Shown here in pieces: positions 56,783-64,000 of a stretch of 64,000 nucleotides of DNA; position 1 is the stretch's first letter, and each line of letters starts with the position of its first letter. This DNA is from an uncultured Sterolibacterium sp. (lineage in GTDB: Bacteria > Pseudomonadota > Gammaproteobacteria > Burkholderiales > Rhodocyclaceae), in assembly GCA_903832735.1 (NCBI GenBank), contig CAILCO010000077.1:1-64000 (forward strand), given 5' to 3'. Below the pieces are notes generated by a model. The model searched no databases and had not been told where the DNA came from. It saw only the letters and a program-made list of their open reading frames with translations. Made by a program: the position numbers and the translations under genes.

Positions 56783-58579
56783 ATGAACGCGATCAAACCC
56801 CTGCCGGATCTACTCATCAGCCAGATCGCCGCTGGCGAAGTGGTCGAACGCCCTGCCTCCGTACTCAAGGAGCTGGTCGAGAACAGCCTCGATGCCGGCG
56901 CGCGCCAGATCGACGTGGAACTCATGGAGGGAGGCGTACGCTCGATCCGCGTCGCCGACGACGGCGGCGGCATCGCCAAGACCGAACTTGCGCTCGCCCT
57001 GGCGCGGCATGCCACCAGCAAGATCGCCAGCCTGATCGATCTCGAACGCGTCGCCTCCTACGGCTTCCGCGGCGAGGCGCTGGCCTCGATCGCCTCGGTG
57101 GCGCGCCTGACCCTGACCAGTCGCACCATAGATGCCGCCCACGGCTGGCGCATCGACGCCGCCGATCTCTCGCTGGCGCCAGCGGCCTTGGGCGGCGGCA
57201 CGGTCATCGAGGCCGCCGACCTCTACTTCAATACCCCGGCGCGACGCAAATTTCTCAAGCAGGAGGCGACCGAATATGCCCACTGCGACGAAGTCTTCAG
57301 GCGCATGGCGCTGGCGAGGCCGGATGTGGCCTTCAGCCTCGCCCACAACCGCAGCGTCAAGCATCGCCTGGCCGCGACCGACCTTGCAAGCCGCGCGCGG
57401 GAACTACTCGGCGAGGAGTTTTTCGCCCAGACACGAGTCGTGGAAGCCAGTGCCGGCGAACTGCGCCTGACCGGTTTCGCCGCCCTGCCCGCCTATTCCC
57501 GTCCCGGCCGCGATGCGCAGTATTTTTTCGTCAATGGCCGTTTTGTCCGCGACAAACTCCTATCTCACGCCGTCAGGCAGGCCTACGCCGATATCCTGCA
57601 CGGCAACCGCCATCCGGCCTATGTGCTGTTCCTCGAACTCGACCCCGCGGGAGTCGACGTCAATGTTCACCCGGCCAAGATCGAAGTGCGTTTCCGCGAA
57701 GCGCGCGGCGTGCATCAGTTCGTCTTCCATGCACTGCAACGCTTGCTAGCCGCGCCTCTGGAACAGCTGACGACGGTGCCAGCCGCAGCCTACGCAACAG
57801 CATCGGGCTGGCAGCGCCAAACCTCGCTGGCGGTGAACGAACCGGCGCTCGCCGCCTTTTATGATTTCGTCTCGGCCGCGGGCGGGCCGGGGATCCCGCA
57901 GACCGAAGTCGATCAGGAAACGTCCCGCCCCGAAGGAAGCGGCCTCGCGCCATTGGGGTACGCCCCGTATGAAGTGCCCCACCCCGAAGGAAGTGGCCCT
58001 GCACCATTGGGGTACGCCTTGGCGCAACTCCATGGCATCTTCATCCTGGCGCAAAACGCCGCCGGACTGGTGCTCGTCGACATGCACGCCGCCCATGAAC
58101 GCATCCTCTATGAGAGGTTGAAAGATGCCCTCGCCGACACGCCCCCGACGCAGCAGCTGCTGATTCCCGCGCTGTTTGCCGCCAGCGAAACAGAAATCGC
58201 CACGGCCGAGGAATATGCCGCAGCCCTGACCCGTCTCGGCTTCGAAATGGCGCCAGCCGGGCCGCGCGAACTGGCGGTTCGCGCCGTGCCAGCCCTACTC
58301 GCGAACGGGTCCATTGTCGAACTGGTGCGTGCGCTGCTTTCCGATCTCAAGGATTTCCCCGAAAGCCAGGTGATCGAAGCCAGGCGCAATGAACTCCTGG
58401 CGACCATGGCCTGTCACGGCGCGGTACGCGCCCGGCGCAGCCTCTCCATCCCGGAGATGAACGCGCTGCTGCGCCAGATGGAAGCAACCGACCGGGCCGA
58501 TCAATGCAATCACGGCCGGCCGACTTGGACCCAGATGACCCTCGCCGATCTCGACCGCCTGTTTCTGCGCGGCAGATGA
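56783..58579 (+). CDS. mutL: DNA mismatch repair protein MutL
   Basis: 598 residues from ATG 56783 ([20 protein letters not shown]). The GHKL ATPase (1-330) carries [44 protein letters not shown] and [16 protein letters not shown] linker rich in Pro and Gly joins the C-terminal dimerisation domain, which has no DQHA endonuclease motif; it reads [13 protein letters not shown], so this is the MutH-type, non-endonuclease lineage or a variant of it. The linker contains two copies of a 37-bp repeat. The stop overlaps the miaA start (ATGA). Confidence 0.96.
   Translation: MNAIKPLPDLLISQIAAGEVVERPASVLKELVENSLDAGARQIDVELMEGGVRSIRVADDGGGIAKTELALALARHATSKIASLIDLERVASYGFRGEALASIASVARLTLTSRTIDAAHGWRIDAADLSLAPAALGGGTVIEAADLYFNTPARRKFLKQEATEYAHCDEVFRRMALARPDVAFSLAHNRSVKHRLAATDLASRARELLGEEFFAQTRVVEASAGELRLTGFAALPAYSRPGRDAQYFFVNGRFVRDKLLSHAVRQAYADILHGNRHPAYVLFLELDPAGVDVNVHPAKIEVRFREARGVHQFVFHALQRLLAAPLEQLTTVPAAAYATASGWQRQTSLAVNEPALAAFYDFVSAAGGPGIPQTEVDQETSRPEGSGLAPLGYAPYEVPHPEGSGPAPLGYALAQLHGIFILAQNAAGLVLVDMHAAHERILYERLKDALADTPPTQQLLIPALFAASETEIATAEEYAAALTRLGFEMAPAGPRELAVRAVPALLANGSIVELVRALLSDLKDFPESQVIEARRNELLATMACHGAVRARRSLSIPEMNALLRQMEATDRADQCNHGRPTWTQMTLADLDRLFLRGR
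57928..58018. repeat. Two-copy 37-bp repeat in the mutL linker
   Basis: Copies at 57928-57964 and 57982-58018 share 33 of 37 bases with a 54-bp (18-codon) period, encoding [12 protein letters not shown] and [12 protein letters not shown]. The ends CCCCGAAGG and CCATTGGGG form an imperfect inverted repeat, so each copy could fold as a small hairpin. Confidence 0.8.
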
Positions 58580-59541
58580 TGAACGGTGGGCTGTCCCATG
58601 AGGAAGATGGCCGGCTGCAGCCGGCCATCTTCCTCATGGGACCCACCGCCAGCGGCAAAACCTCGCTGGCGCTGGAACTGGCGGAGCGATTTCCGTTAGA
58701 CATCGTCAGCGTCGATTCCGCCCAGGTGTTCCGCGACATGGACATCGGCACCGCCAAGCCGGACCGCGCAACGCTCCTGCGCTTCCCCCACAGCCTGATC
58801 GATTTGATCACCCCGGAGGAACGCTATTCCGCCGCCCGCTTCCGTACCGACGCATTGCGCGAGATGGCGCGGATCACGGCGCTGGGGCGGGTGCCGCTCC
58901 TGGTCGGTGGCACCATGCTCTATTTCAAGGCACTGATCGAAGGTCTGGCCGAACTGCCGCAGGCAGACCCCGCCTTGCGCGCGGAAATCGACCGGGACGC
59001 CGCTCTCCGCGGCTGGCCGGCGCTGCACACAGAACTGGCCAGGCTCGACCCGGCCACGGCGGCGCGTCTAGCGCCGAACGATGCCCAGCGCATTCAGCGC
59101 GCTCTTGAGGTGCTGCGCCTTAGCGGCCGGCCGCTAGGCGAATTCTTCGCCGCGCAGCGCGACGCCACGCTGCCCTATCGGTCGCTGACCCTGGCACTGC
59201 TGCCGCAGGATCGCGCGGTGCTGCATAAGCGCATCGCCGAACGCTTTTCCGCCATGCTGGAACAGGGACTGGTCGAGGAAGTGGCAGGCTTGCGCCGCAA
59301 ATACCGGCTGGATGCCGAACTGCCGGCGATGCGCTGCGTCGGCTATCGCCAGGTCTGGGAGATGCTGGAGGGAAAGCTCCCGCGCGCCGAACTGCTGGAG
59401 CGCGGCGTGTACGCCACGCGCCAGTTCGCCAAGCGCCAACTCACCTGGCTGAAGAAAATGGCGGTCAGCGAAACCCTGGATCCGCTGCAGGCGGAGACCA
59501 ATGCACGGGTGTTCGAACTCGTTCGCGGGCTCGTTCGCTGA
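58576..59541 (+). CDS. miaA: tRNA dimethylallyltransferase
   Basis: 321 residues from ATG 58576, which overlaps the mutL stop (ATGA); a second ATG follows directly. The Walker A is [20 protein letters not shown]. Other blocks are [35 protein letters not shown] and [15 protein letters not shown]. It adds dimethylallyl to A37 of tRNAs that read UNN codons. Its first codons, up to the Walker A, lie in a 65-bp near-perfect palindrome, so mRNA structure may limit initiation and tie it to mutL translation. Confidence 0.96.
   Translation: MMNGGLSHEEDGRLQPAIFLMGPTASGKTSLALELAERFPLDIVSVDSAQVFRDMDIGTAKPDRATLLRFPHSLIDLITPEERYSAARFRTDALREMARITALGRVPLLVGGTMLYFKALIEGLAELPQADPALRAEIDRDAALRGWPALHTELARLDPATAARLAPNDAQRIQRALEVLRLSGRPLGEFFAAQRDATLPYRSLTLALLPQDRAVLHKRIAERFSAMLEQGLVEEVAGLRRKYRLDAELPAMRCVGYRQVWEMLEGKLPRAELLERGVYATRQFAKRQLTWLKKMAVSETLDPLQAETNARVFELVRGLVR
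58584..58648. repeat. 65-bp near-perfect palindrome at the miaA 5' end
   Basis: The arms are perfect over 24 bp with no loop: TCCCATGAGGAAGATGGCC... (58594-58617) against its reverse complement (58618-58641), centred on CTGCAG. Beyond a 3-nt bulge (58591-58593) a further 7 bp, CGGTGGG/CCCACCG, pair. The total stem is 31 bp. Confidence 0.97.
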
Positions 59542-59557
59542 GCGACTCTTGACGCGC

Positions 59558-60715
59558 TCAGATAACCGTCGTTTGCGCTTCGCCCGCGCCGCGTTCCTCG
59601 ATGTGGCCGATGGTATAGACCGTCTCGCCGGCCGATTCCAGCAGTTCGATGGCGCGCTGCCGGTGCTCGGCGGCGACGATCACCACCATGCCGATGCCGC
59701 AGTTGAAGACGCGATGCATTTCGGCATCGGCGACCTGGCCTTCGCGCTGGAGCCACTGGAACAGCGGCGGCAGCGGCCAGTGCTGGCGCGACAGGGTGGC
59801 CGTGAGATGCTCGGGCAGGACGCGCGGCACGTTCTCGGTCAGGCCGCCGCCGGTGATGTGAGCCATGCCCTTGACCGGCAATGCAGCCATCAGCGCCAAC
59901 AGCGGCTTCACGTAGATCCGCGTCGGCGCCATGATGGCATCGACGAAAGGGCGGCCATGGAAGTCCGCTGCAAAATCCTCGGCAGTGACGCCTGCGCGCT
60001 CCAGAATCTTCCTGATCAGCGAATAGCCGTTGGAATGGGCGCCGCTGGAAGCAAGACCCAGCACCACGTCGCCGGGCGCGATGGTCCTGCCGTCGATGAT
60101 GTGCGATTTCTCCACGGCCCCGACGGCGAATCCCGCGAGGTCATATTCGCCATCCGGATACATGCTCGGCATTTCCGCCGTTTCGCCGCCTATCAAGGCG
60201 CAGCCCGCCAGTTCGCAGCCCAGCGCGATGCCCTGGATGACCGTGGCGGCGGTGGCCAGATCGAGCCGGCCGCAGGCGAAGTAATCGAGAAAAAACAGCG
60301 GCTCGGCACCTTGTACCAGGATGTCATTGACGCTCATCGCCACCAGATCCTGACCGACCGTGTCGTGGCGTTGTAACTGGAAAGCGAGCTTGAGCTTGGT
60401 GCCGACGCCGTCGGTTCCGGACACCAGGACCGGCTCGCGGTACTTCTTGGAGAGTTCGAACAGCGCGCCGAATCCGCCGATGCCGGCCAGCACCCCGGGA
60501 CGCAGGGTTCTTTTGGCGTAGGGTTTGATGCGCTCGATCAGTGCGTCGCCGGCATCGATATCGACACCGGCATCCCGGTAGGTGAGCGGTGAACTGGGGG
60601 AGGAAGTTGAAGTCAAGTTGAGTTCCTGCGGGCTGGCGGCTAAAGTGTCGTCTTCTCGCGGCGGGGTGATGCCGGGTTGGCACCTCTCCGATTCCTGTCC
60701 CGCTGCGATTTTCAC
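59558..60715 (-). CDS. purM: Phosphoribosylformylglycinamidine cyclo-ligase (AIR synthetase)
   Basis: 385 residues as an ORF, but the family's conserved start [20 protein letters not shown] begins only at residue 44, so the real start may be internal (a TTG at residue 34 has AGGA upstream). [18 protein letters not shown], the catalytic [17 protein letters not shown] and [20 protein letters not shown] are typical. It closes the imidazole ring in purine synthesis. It is divergent from the AI-2E-family gene with only 18 bp between the ATGs, so the promoter regions overlap, or that ATG is too far upstream. Confidence 0.95.
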   Translation of the reverse strand: MKIAAGQESERCQPGITPPREDDTLAASPQELNLTSTSSPSSPLTYRDAGVDIDAGDALIERIKPYAKRTLRPGVLAGIGGFGALFELSKKYREPVLVSGTDGVGTKLKLAFQLQRHDTVGQDLVAMSVNDILVQGAEPLFFLDYFACGRLDLATAATVIQGIALGCELAGCALIGGETAEMPSMYPDGEYDLAGFAVGAVEKSHIIDGRTIAPGDVVLGLASSGAHSNGYSLIRKILERAGVTAEDFAADFHGRPFVDAIMAPTRIYVKPLLALMAALPVKGMAHITGGGLTENVPRVLPEHLTATLSRQHWPLPPLFQWLQREGQVADAEMHRVFNCGIGMVVIVAAEHRQRAIELLESAGETVYTIGHIEERGAGEAQTTVI

Positions 60716-60733
60716 CTGCCGATTTTACCGGAA

Positions 60734-61810
60734 ATGACCCCAGAACGCGCCGACCGCCTGCAAACACTGATCTGGATCGTGCTCGGGCTGAGCGTCCTGT
60801 GCCTGCTGTTTCTGCTCAGTCCCATCCTCTCGCCCTTCCTGCTCGCCGGCATCCTGGCCTACATCTGCGCACCGCTGGTGGCACGGCTCGAAAACCTGGG
60901 TCTGCCGCGCCTGGTCGCCGTGCCGCTGGTGATGCTCCTCGTCGCCGCCGCCATGGTGCTCCTGGTGCTGATTCTGCTGCCGCTGTTGCACGAGGAAGCG
61001 CAGCAACTGGTCGCCCGGCTGCCCACCGTTCTCGCCCTGGTGAACGAACGGGCGATGCCCTGGCTCAAGGAACATTTCGATATCCAGCTCAAGCTCGACA
61101 CGGCATCGCTCTCCAAACTCCTTGCCGACAACCAGGACAGCACCCAACTGATCGCACAGAAGCTGTTCCAGTCGCTCAGGATCGGCGGCATCGCCCTCTT
61201 CGGAATCATCGCCAACCTATTCCTGGCGCCGGTGGTGATGTTCTACCTGCTGCGCGACTGGCAGCTGATCCTGGCGCGCCTCTCCGCCGCCATACCGCGC
61301 CCGTGGCATGCCAAGACGCTCGCCATCGTCAAGGAAATCGACGCCGTCCTGGCCGAGTTTTTGCGCGGCCAGGTCCTGGTGATGCTGCTCCTCGCGGGCT
61401 ACTACTCCGCCGGCCTGTTCCTCACCGGCGTCAGCTTCGCGTTGCCGGTGGGCATGCTCACCGGACTCCTGGTCTTTGTTCCCTACCTGGGCTTCGCCAC
61501 CGGCTTCATCCTGGCGCTCTTGGTCGCGGTGCTGCAATTTTCCGGGATGACGCCGGTCATCAGCGTGCTGGCGGTATACGGCATCGGCCAGATGCTCGAG
61601 GGCTTCGTCCTGACGCCTTGGCTGGTTGGCAAGCGCATCGGCCTGCATCCTCTGGCGGTGATCTTCGCCCTGCTCGCCTTCGGACAATTGTTCGGCTTCT
61701 TCGGCGTCCTGCTGGCCTTGCCGGTTTCGGCAGCCCTGCTGGTAGGGTTGCGCGAAGTCAGGGTGCTCTACTTGGCCAGCCGCATCTACCGCGGCGAGGG
61801 CGAACAGTGA
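60734..61810 (+). CDS. AI-2E/PerM-family membrane transporter
   Basis: 358 residues from ATG 60734. About eight membrane segments, with FLSPFLLAGILAYICAPLVA-like helices at the N-terminus, a soluble central region (about 95-150), and the C-terminal helices VPYLGFATGFILALLVAV and GKRIGLHPLAVIFALLAFGQ, which are family hallmarks. Members range from AI-2 exporter to antiporter; the substrate here is unknown. It overlaps hda (GTG within the stop), as commonly seen in Betaproteobacteria. Confidence 0.92.
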   Translation: MTPERADRLQTLIWIVLGLSVLCLLFLLSPILSPFLLAGILAYICAPLVARLENLGLPRLVAVPLVMLLVAAAMVLLVLILLPLLHEEAQQLVARLPTVLALVNERAMPWLKEHFDIQLKLDTASLSKLLADNQDSTQLIAQKLFQSLRIGGIALFGIIANLFLAPVVMFYLLRDWQLILARLSAAIPRPWHAKTLAIVKEIDAVLAEFLRGQVLVMLLLAGYYSAGLFLTGVSFALPVGMLTGLLVFVPYLGFATGFILALLVAVLQFSGMTPVISVLAVYGIGQMLEGFVLTPWLVGKRIGLHPLAVIFALLAFGQLFGFFGVLLALPVSAALLVGLREVRVLYLASRIYRGEGEQ

Positions 61811-62511
61811 CGCTGCAACAACTGCTGCTCGATATTCGGCCCGAAGAGGCTCCCAGCCTCAACAATTTCGTGGTCGGCGACAACGCCGAACTGATGTCGC
61901 GCCTGAATGGCCTTGCCGACCCGCGCGTGTTCGACCAGATTTTCCTGTGGGGCCCGCCAGGCAGCGGCCGCAGCCATCTATTGCGCGGCGCGCTGGCCAA
62001 GGCGCAGGCTAGGGCACGCCCGGTGATCCTGATCGACGGCGCCATGCTCGGCGAAGAGCTGGCGGCGGCACCCGGCAGCCTGCTGATCGTGGATAACGTC
62101 GAGGCTTTGAACGAGAGCGCCCAGATCACCCTGTTCCGCACCTTCAACGCTGCGCGCCTGGTCGGCCTGGCGCTGCTCCTTGCCGGCCAGTCGCCGCCGT
62201 TGCGTCTCGCGTTGCGCGAGGACCTGCGCACCCGCATCGGCGCGACCCTGGTCTACGAGGTGAAACCGTTGTCCGAGTCGGACAAGGCCGATGCACTGAA
62301 ACGCCACGCGCATGCCCGTGGCATGCGCATCGACAATGCCCTGATCGATTACCTGCTGCGCCACGGTCGCCGCGATCTGCCTTCGCTGCTCCGCGTTCTC
62401 GACACGCTCGACCGCGTCTCGCTGGAGCAACAACGGGTATTGACCCTGCCGTTGCTGCGCGACGTCCTGCAGACAACACTGGAGCAAGACCATGGACCTC
62501 GTACTGTTTGA
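61807..62511 (+). CDS. hda: DnaA regulatory inactivator Hda
   Basis: 234 residues from a GTG at 61807 that overlaps the permease stop. It is a DnaA-like AAA+ protein: Walker A WGPPGSGRSHLLRGAL, Walker B LLIVDNVEAL, sensor region LALLLAGQSPPLRLALREDL. The opening TLQQLLLDIRPEEAPSLNNF includes a QLLLDI clamp-binding-like motif (QxxLxL/F). It stimulates ATP hydrolysis by DnaA with the DNA-bound sliding clamp. It overlaps the HAD gene. The DnaA-box cluster at 31.1 kb is in the same window. Confidence 0.95.
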   Translation: MTLQQLLLDIRPEEAPSLNNFVVGDNAELMSRLNGLADPRVFDQIFLWGPPGSGRSHLLRGALAKAQARARPVILIDGAMLGEELAAAPGSLLIVDNVEALNESAQITLFRTFNAARLVGLALLLAGQSPPLRLALREDLRTRIGATLVYEVKPLSESDKADALKRHAHARGMRIDNALIDYLLRHGRRDLPSLLRVLDTLDRVSLEQQRVLTLPLLRDVLQTTLEQDHGPRTV

Positions 62512-63154
62512 CCTCGACAATACCCTGCTCTCCGGCGACAGCGACTTCGAATGGGCGCAGTTCCTGATCGACAAGGGGGTCCTCGACCGAGAGGTCCAGG
62601 AGGCGAAGAATCAGGAATTCTATGACCACTACAAGGCCGGAACGCTGGACATCCACGCCTTTCTCGACTTTCAGTTAAGGCCACTGGCGCGCCACGGCCG
62701 CGCCGAACTCGACGCCTGGCATGCGCAGTTCATGGCCGCGCGGATCCGCCCGATGATCGCGCCGCCGGCGGTGGATCTGGTCAGGCGCCATATCGGCGAA
62801 GGCGCCCTGACGGCCATGGTCACCGCCACCAACAGCTTCGTGACCGGCCCGATCGCGCGCGAATTCGGCATCGCGCATCTGATCGCCACCGTCGCCGCAC
62901 ATGAAAACGGCCGCTTCACCGGAAAGCCGCGCGGCCTGCCGGCGTTCCGCGAGGGCAAGATCAAACGCGTCGAGGCCTGGCTGGAATCGATGGGGCTGTG
63001 GTGGGGAAGTTTCGAGCGCAGTTTCTTCTATAGCGACTCCCTGAACGACCTGCCCTTGCTCGCCAAGGTGAGCCATCCGGTCGCGGTCGACCCCGATGAA
63101 ACCCTGCGCCGCCACGCCGAAAAGCTCGGCTGGAGCGTCATCAGTTTGCGTTGA
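62492..63154 (+). CDS. HAD-IB family phosphatase (SerB-like)
   Basis: 220 residues. Motif I is VLFDLDNTLLSGDSD, with the nucleophile Asp. Motif II is probably MVTATNSFVTG, and motif III/IV is YSDSLNDLPLLAKVSHPVAV. The layout is that of SerB/HAD-IB phosphatases of about 220 residues that act on phosphoserine-like or phospholipid substrates; specificity is not clear. It starts 20 bp inside hda and precedes pcnB, a conserved betaproteobacterial order. Confidence 0.92.
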   Translation: MDLVLFDLDNTLLSGDSDFEWAQFLIDKGVLDREVQEAKNQEFYDHYKAGTLDIHAFLDFQLRPLARHGRAELDAWHAQFMAARIRPMIAPPAVDLVRRHIGEGALTAMVTATNSFVTGPIAREFGIAHLIATVAAHENGRFTGKPRGLPAFREGKIKRVEAWLESMGLWWGSFERSFFYSDSLNDLPLLAKVSHPVAVDPDETLRRHAEKLGWSVISLR

Positions 63155-63270
63155 ACAATCACGGGGAAAGAACGGCGTTCGCCGCCGCCCGCGTCCTCAA
63201 GGCATTGAAGCCGTTGATTTCCGGTATCATTGCCGGCTTCCGGAATATTCCTCCTTCGGTCCCTCCCTGA

Positions 63271-64000
63271 ATGATCCGCAAGTTTCTGCGCCGGGTATTC
63301 CGCGTCGCACCATCCCCCGCCAGTCAAGGGCCGGCGGTGATTCCGCCGACGCGTCACGGCATCCGCCGCGAAAGCATCTCCAGCGGCGCCCGCCGCACCT
63401 GCGAAGCATTGCAGCAGGCTGGCCATCGCGCCTACGTGGTCGGCGGCGCGGTGCGCGATCTGATCGCCGGGATCACGCCTAAGGATTTCGATATCGCCAC
63501 CGACGCCACGCCGGACCAGGTGCGCGCCCTGTTCCGCCGCGCGCGCATTATCGGCCGCCGCTTTCAGATCGTGCACGTGATGCAGGGCGCCGAGACGCTC
63601 GAGGTATCCACCTTCCGTGCCGCCCACGATGCCGACACCCAGAAGGACGAACACGGCCGCGTGTTGCGCGACAATGTCTGGGGCTCGCAGGCGGACGATG
63701 CGGCGCGGCGGGACTTCACCATCAATGCGCTGTTCTTCGACCCGGCCACGGAGACAGTGCTCGACTATCATCACGGCGTCGCCGACCTGAAGCAGAAAAC
63801 GCTGCGCATCATCGGCGACCCGCGCAGCCGTTACCGCGAAGACCCGGTGCGAATGCTGCGCGCCATCCGCCTGTCGGCCAAGCTCGGCCTGACCATCGAT
63901 CCCGAGGCGCGCACGCCGATTCGCGACATGGCCTCGCTGATGGAGAACGTGCCGGTCGCGCGCGTGTTCGACGAAATGCTCAAACTGCTCTTTTCCGGCC
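63271..64000 (+). CDS. pcnB: Poly(A) polymerase (partial, runs off window)
   Basis: The first 243 codons of an open frame with no stop before the window edge, so it is not in the ORF track. The basic start MIRKFLRRVFRVAPS is followed by the nucleotidyltransferase motif YVVGGAVRDLIAG and DFDIATDATP, then RRDFTINALFFDP and YREDPVRMLRAIRL, the PAP I head-to-neck blocks. It adds poly(A) tails that promote RNA decay. It should continue another 200 or so residues beyond base 64000. Confidence 0.95.
   Translation, partial: MIRKFLRRVFRVAPSPASQGPAVIPPTRHGIRRESISSGARRTCEALQQAGHRAYVVGGAVRDLIAGITPKDFDIATDATPDQVRALFRRARIIGRRFQIVHVMQGAETLEVSTFRAAHDADTQKDEHGRVLRDNVWGSQADDAARRDFTINALFFDPATETVLDYHHGVADLKQKTLRIIGDPRSRYREDPVRMLRAIRLSAKLGLTIDPEARTPIRDMASLMENVPVARVFDEMLKLLFSG

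Noticed and set aside
56653-57864. 403-aa plus-strand ORF overlapping mutL
   Set aside because: Arg/Pro/Gly-rich shadow of the mutL coding frame.
57928-58018. CRISPR-like array
   Set aside because: Only two repeats, both within a coding frame at codon period, with no cas genes.
60799-61806. Upstream part of the 570-aa ORF that ends with Hda
   Set aside because: Only the last 234 residues match Hda; the earlier part is an out-of-frame reading of the permease gene, and GTG 61807 is the real start.

Overview
The window reads as a continuous stretch of core chromosome from a Betaproteobacterium, most likely of the Rhodocyclales or a nearby lineage. This placement is inferred from gene content and order, not from a database search. 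The supporting neighbourhoods are trxA-rho-rpmE, exbB-exbD-lpxK-trm112-kdsB-adk, argD-argF-argG, clpS-clpA, purM-permease-hda-HAD-pcnB, a BktB-type thiolase, a monomeric isocitrate dehydrogenase, and a PPi-dependent phosphofructokinase beside a proton-pumping pyrophosphatase. I see no insertion sequence, prophage, CRISPR array or tRNA gene.

Left edge to 9.6 kb: a leftward rRNA-type promoter and boxA suggest that a 16S gene lies just outside the window. Next come a WYL regulator with tandem palindromes upstream, trxA, rho behind a C-rich G-poor leader, rpmE, an ArnT-like glycosyltransferase, orn, a Ste24 protease, a pterin dehydratase and rsgA, then bktB.

9.6 to 27.6 kb: a CbiB-like membrane protein, a CoA-type Nudix hydrolase, a glutamine amidotransferase, yajQ, ppnP and the arginine genes argG, argF and argD lead to rpsT and murJ. 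A long minus-strand run follows: exbB, exbD, lpxK, trm112, kdsB, adk, pfp, hppA, ggt. It joins envelope lipid A/KDO synthesis to nucleotide and pyrophosphate metabolism. A canonical intrinsic terminator lies inside the start of ggt.

27.6 to 45.8 kb: a coiled-coil/J-like protein converges on a 16-repeat Sel1 protein. The gap between the Sel1 gene and xseA holds two perfect inverted DnaA boxes and a third partial one, next to AT-rich DNA. Then come sodB, a truncated relic of the isocitrate lyase/PEP mutase superfamily, a DUF192 protein, two small exported Lys/Ala-rich proteins, rluE, icd, a cold-shock protein, clpS-clpA, aceB (malate synthase) and a cytochrome c/flavoprotein pair resembling flavocytochrome c sulfide dehydrogenase.

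45.8 to 64 kb: dut and coaBC, radC, rpmB-rpmG, a fatty acid desaturase with an odd C-terminal extension, an MscS channel, a PLD-like protein, an RsmB-like methyltransferase, a DUF3108 protein and purN. After these come a metallo-beta-lactamase-fold hydrolase, a DedA protein, mutL-miaA, purM, an AI-2E-family permease, hda, a HAD phosphatase and the start of pcnB, which is cut by the window edge.

The most striking unexplained structure is a near-perfect 65-bp palindrome at the mutL-miaA junction. It begins only a few bases after the miaA start codons.
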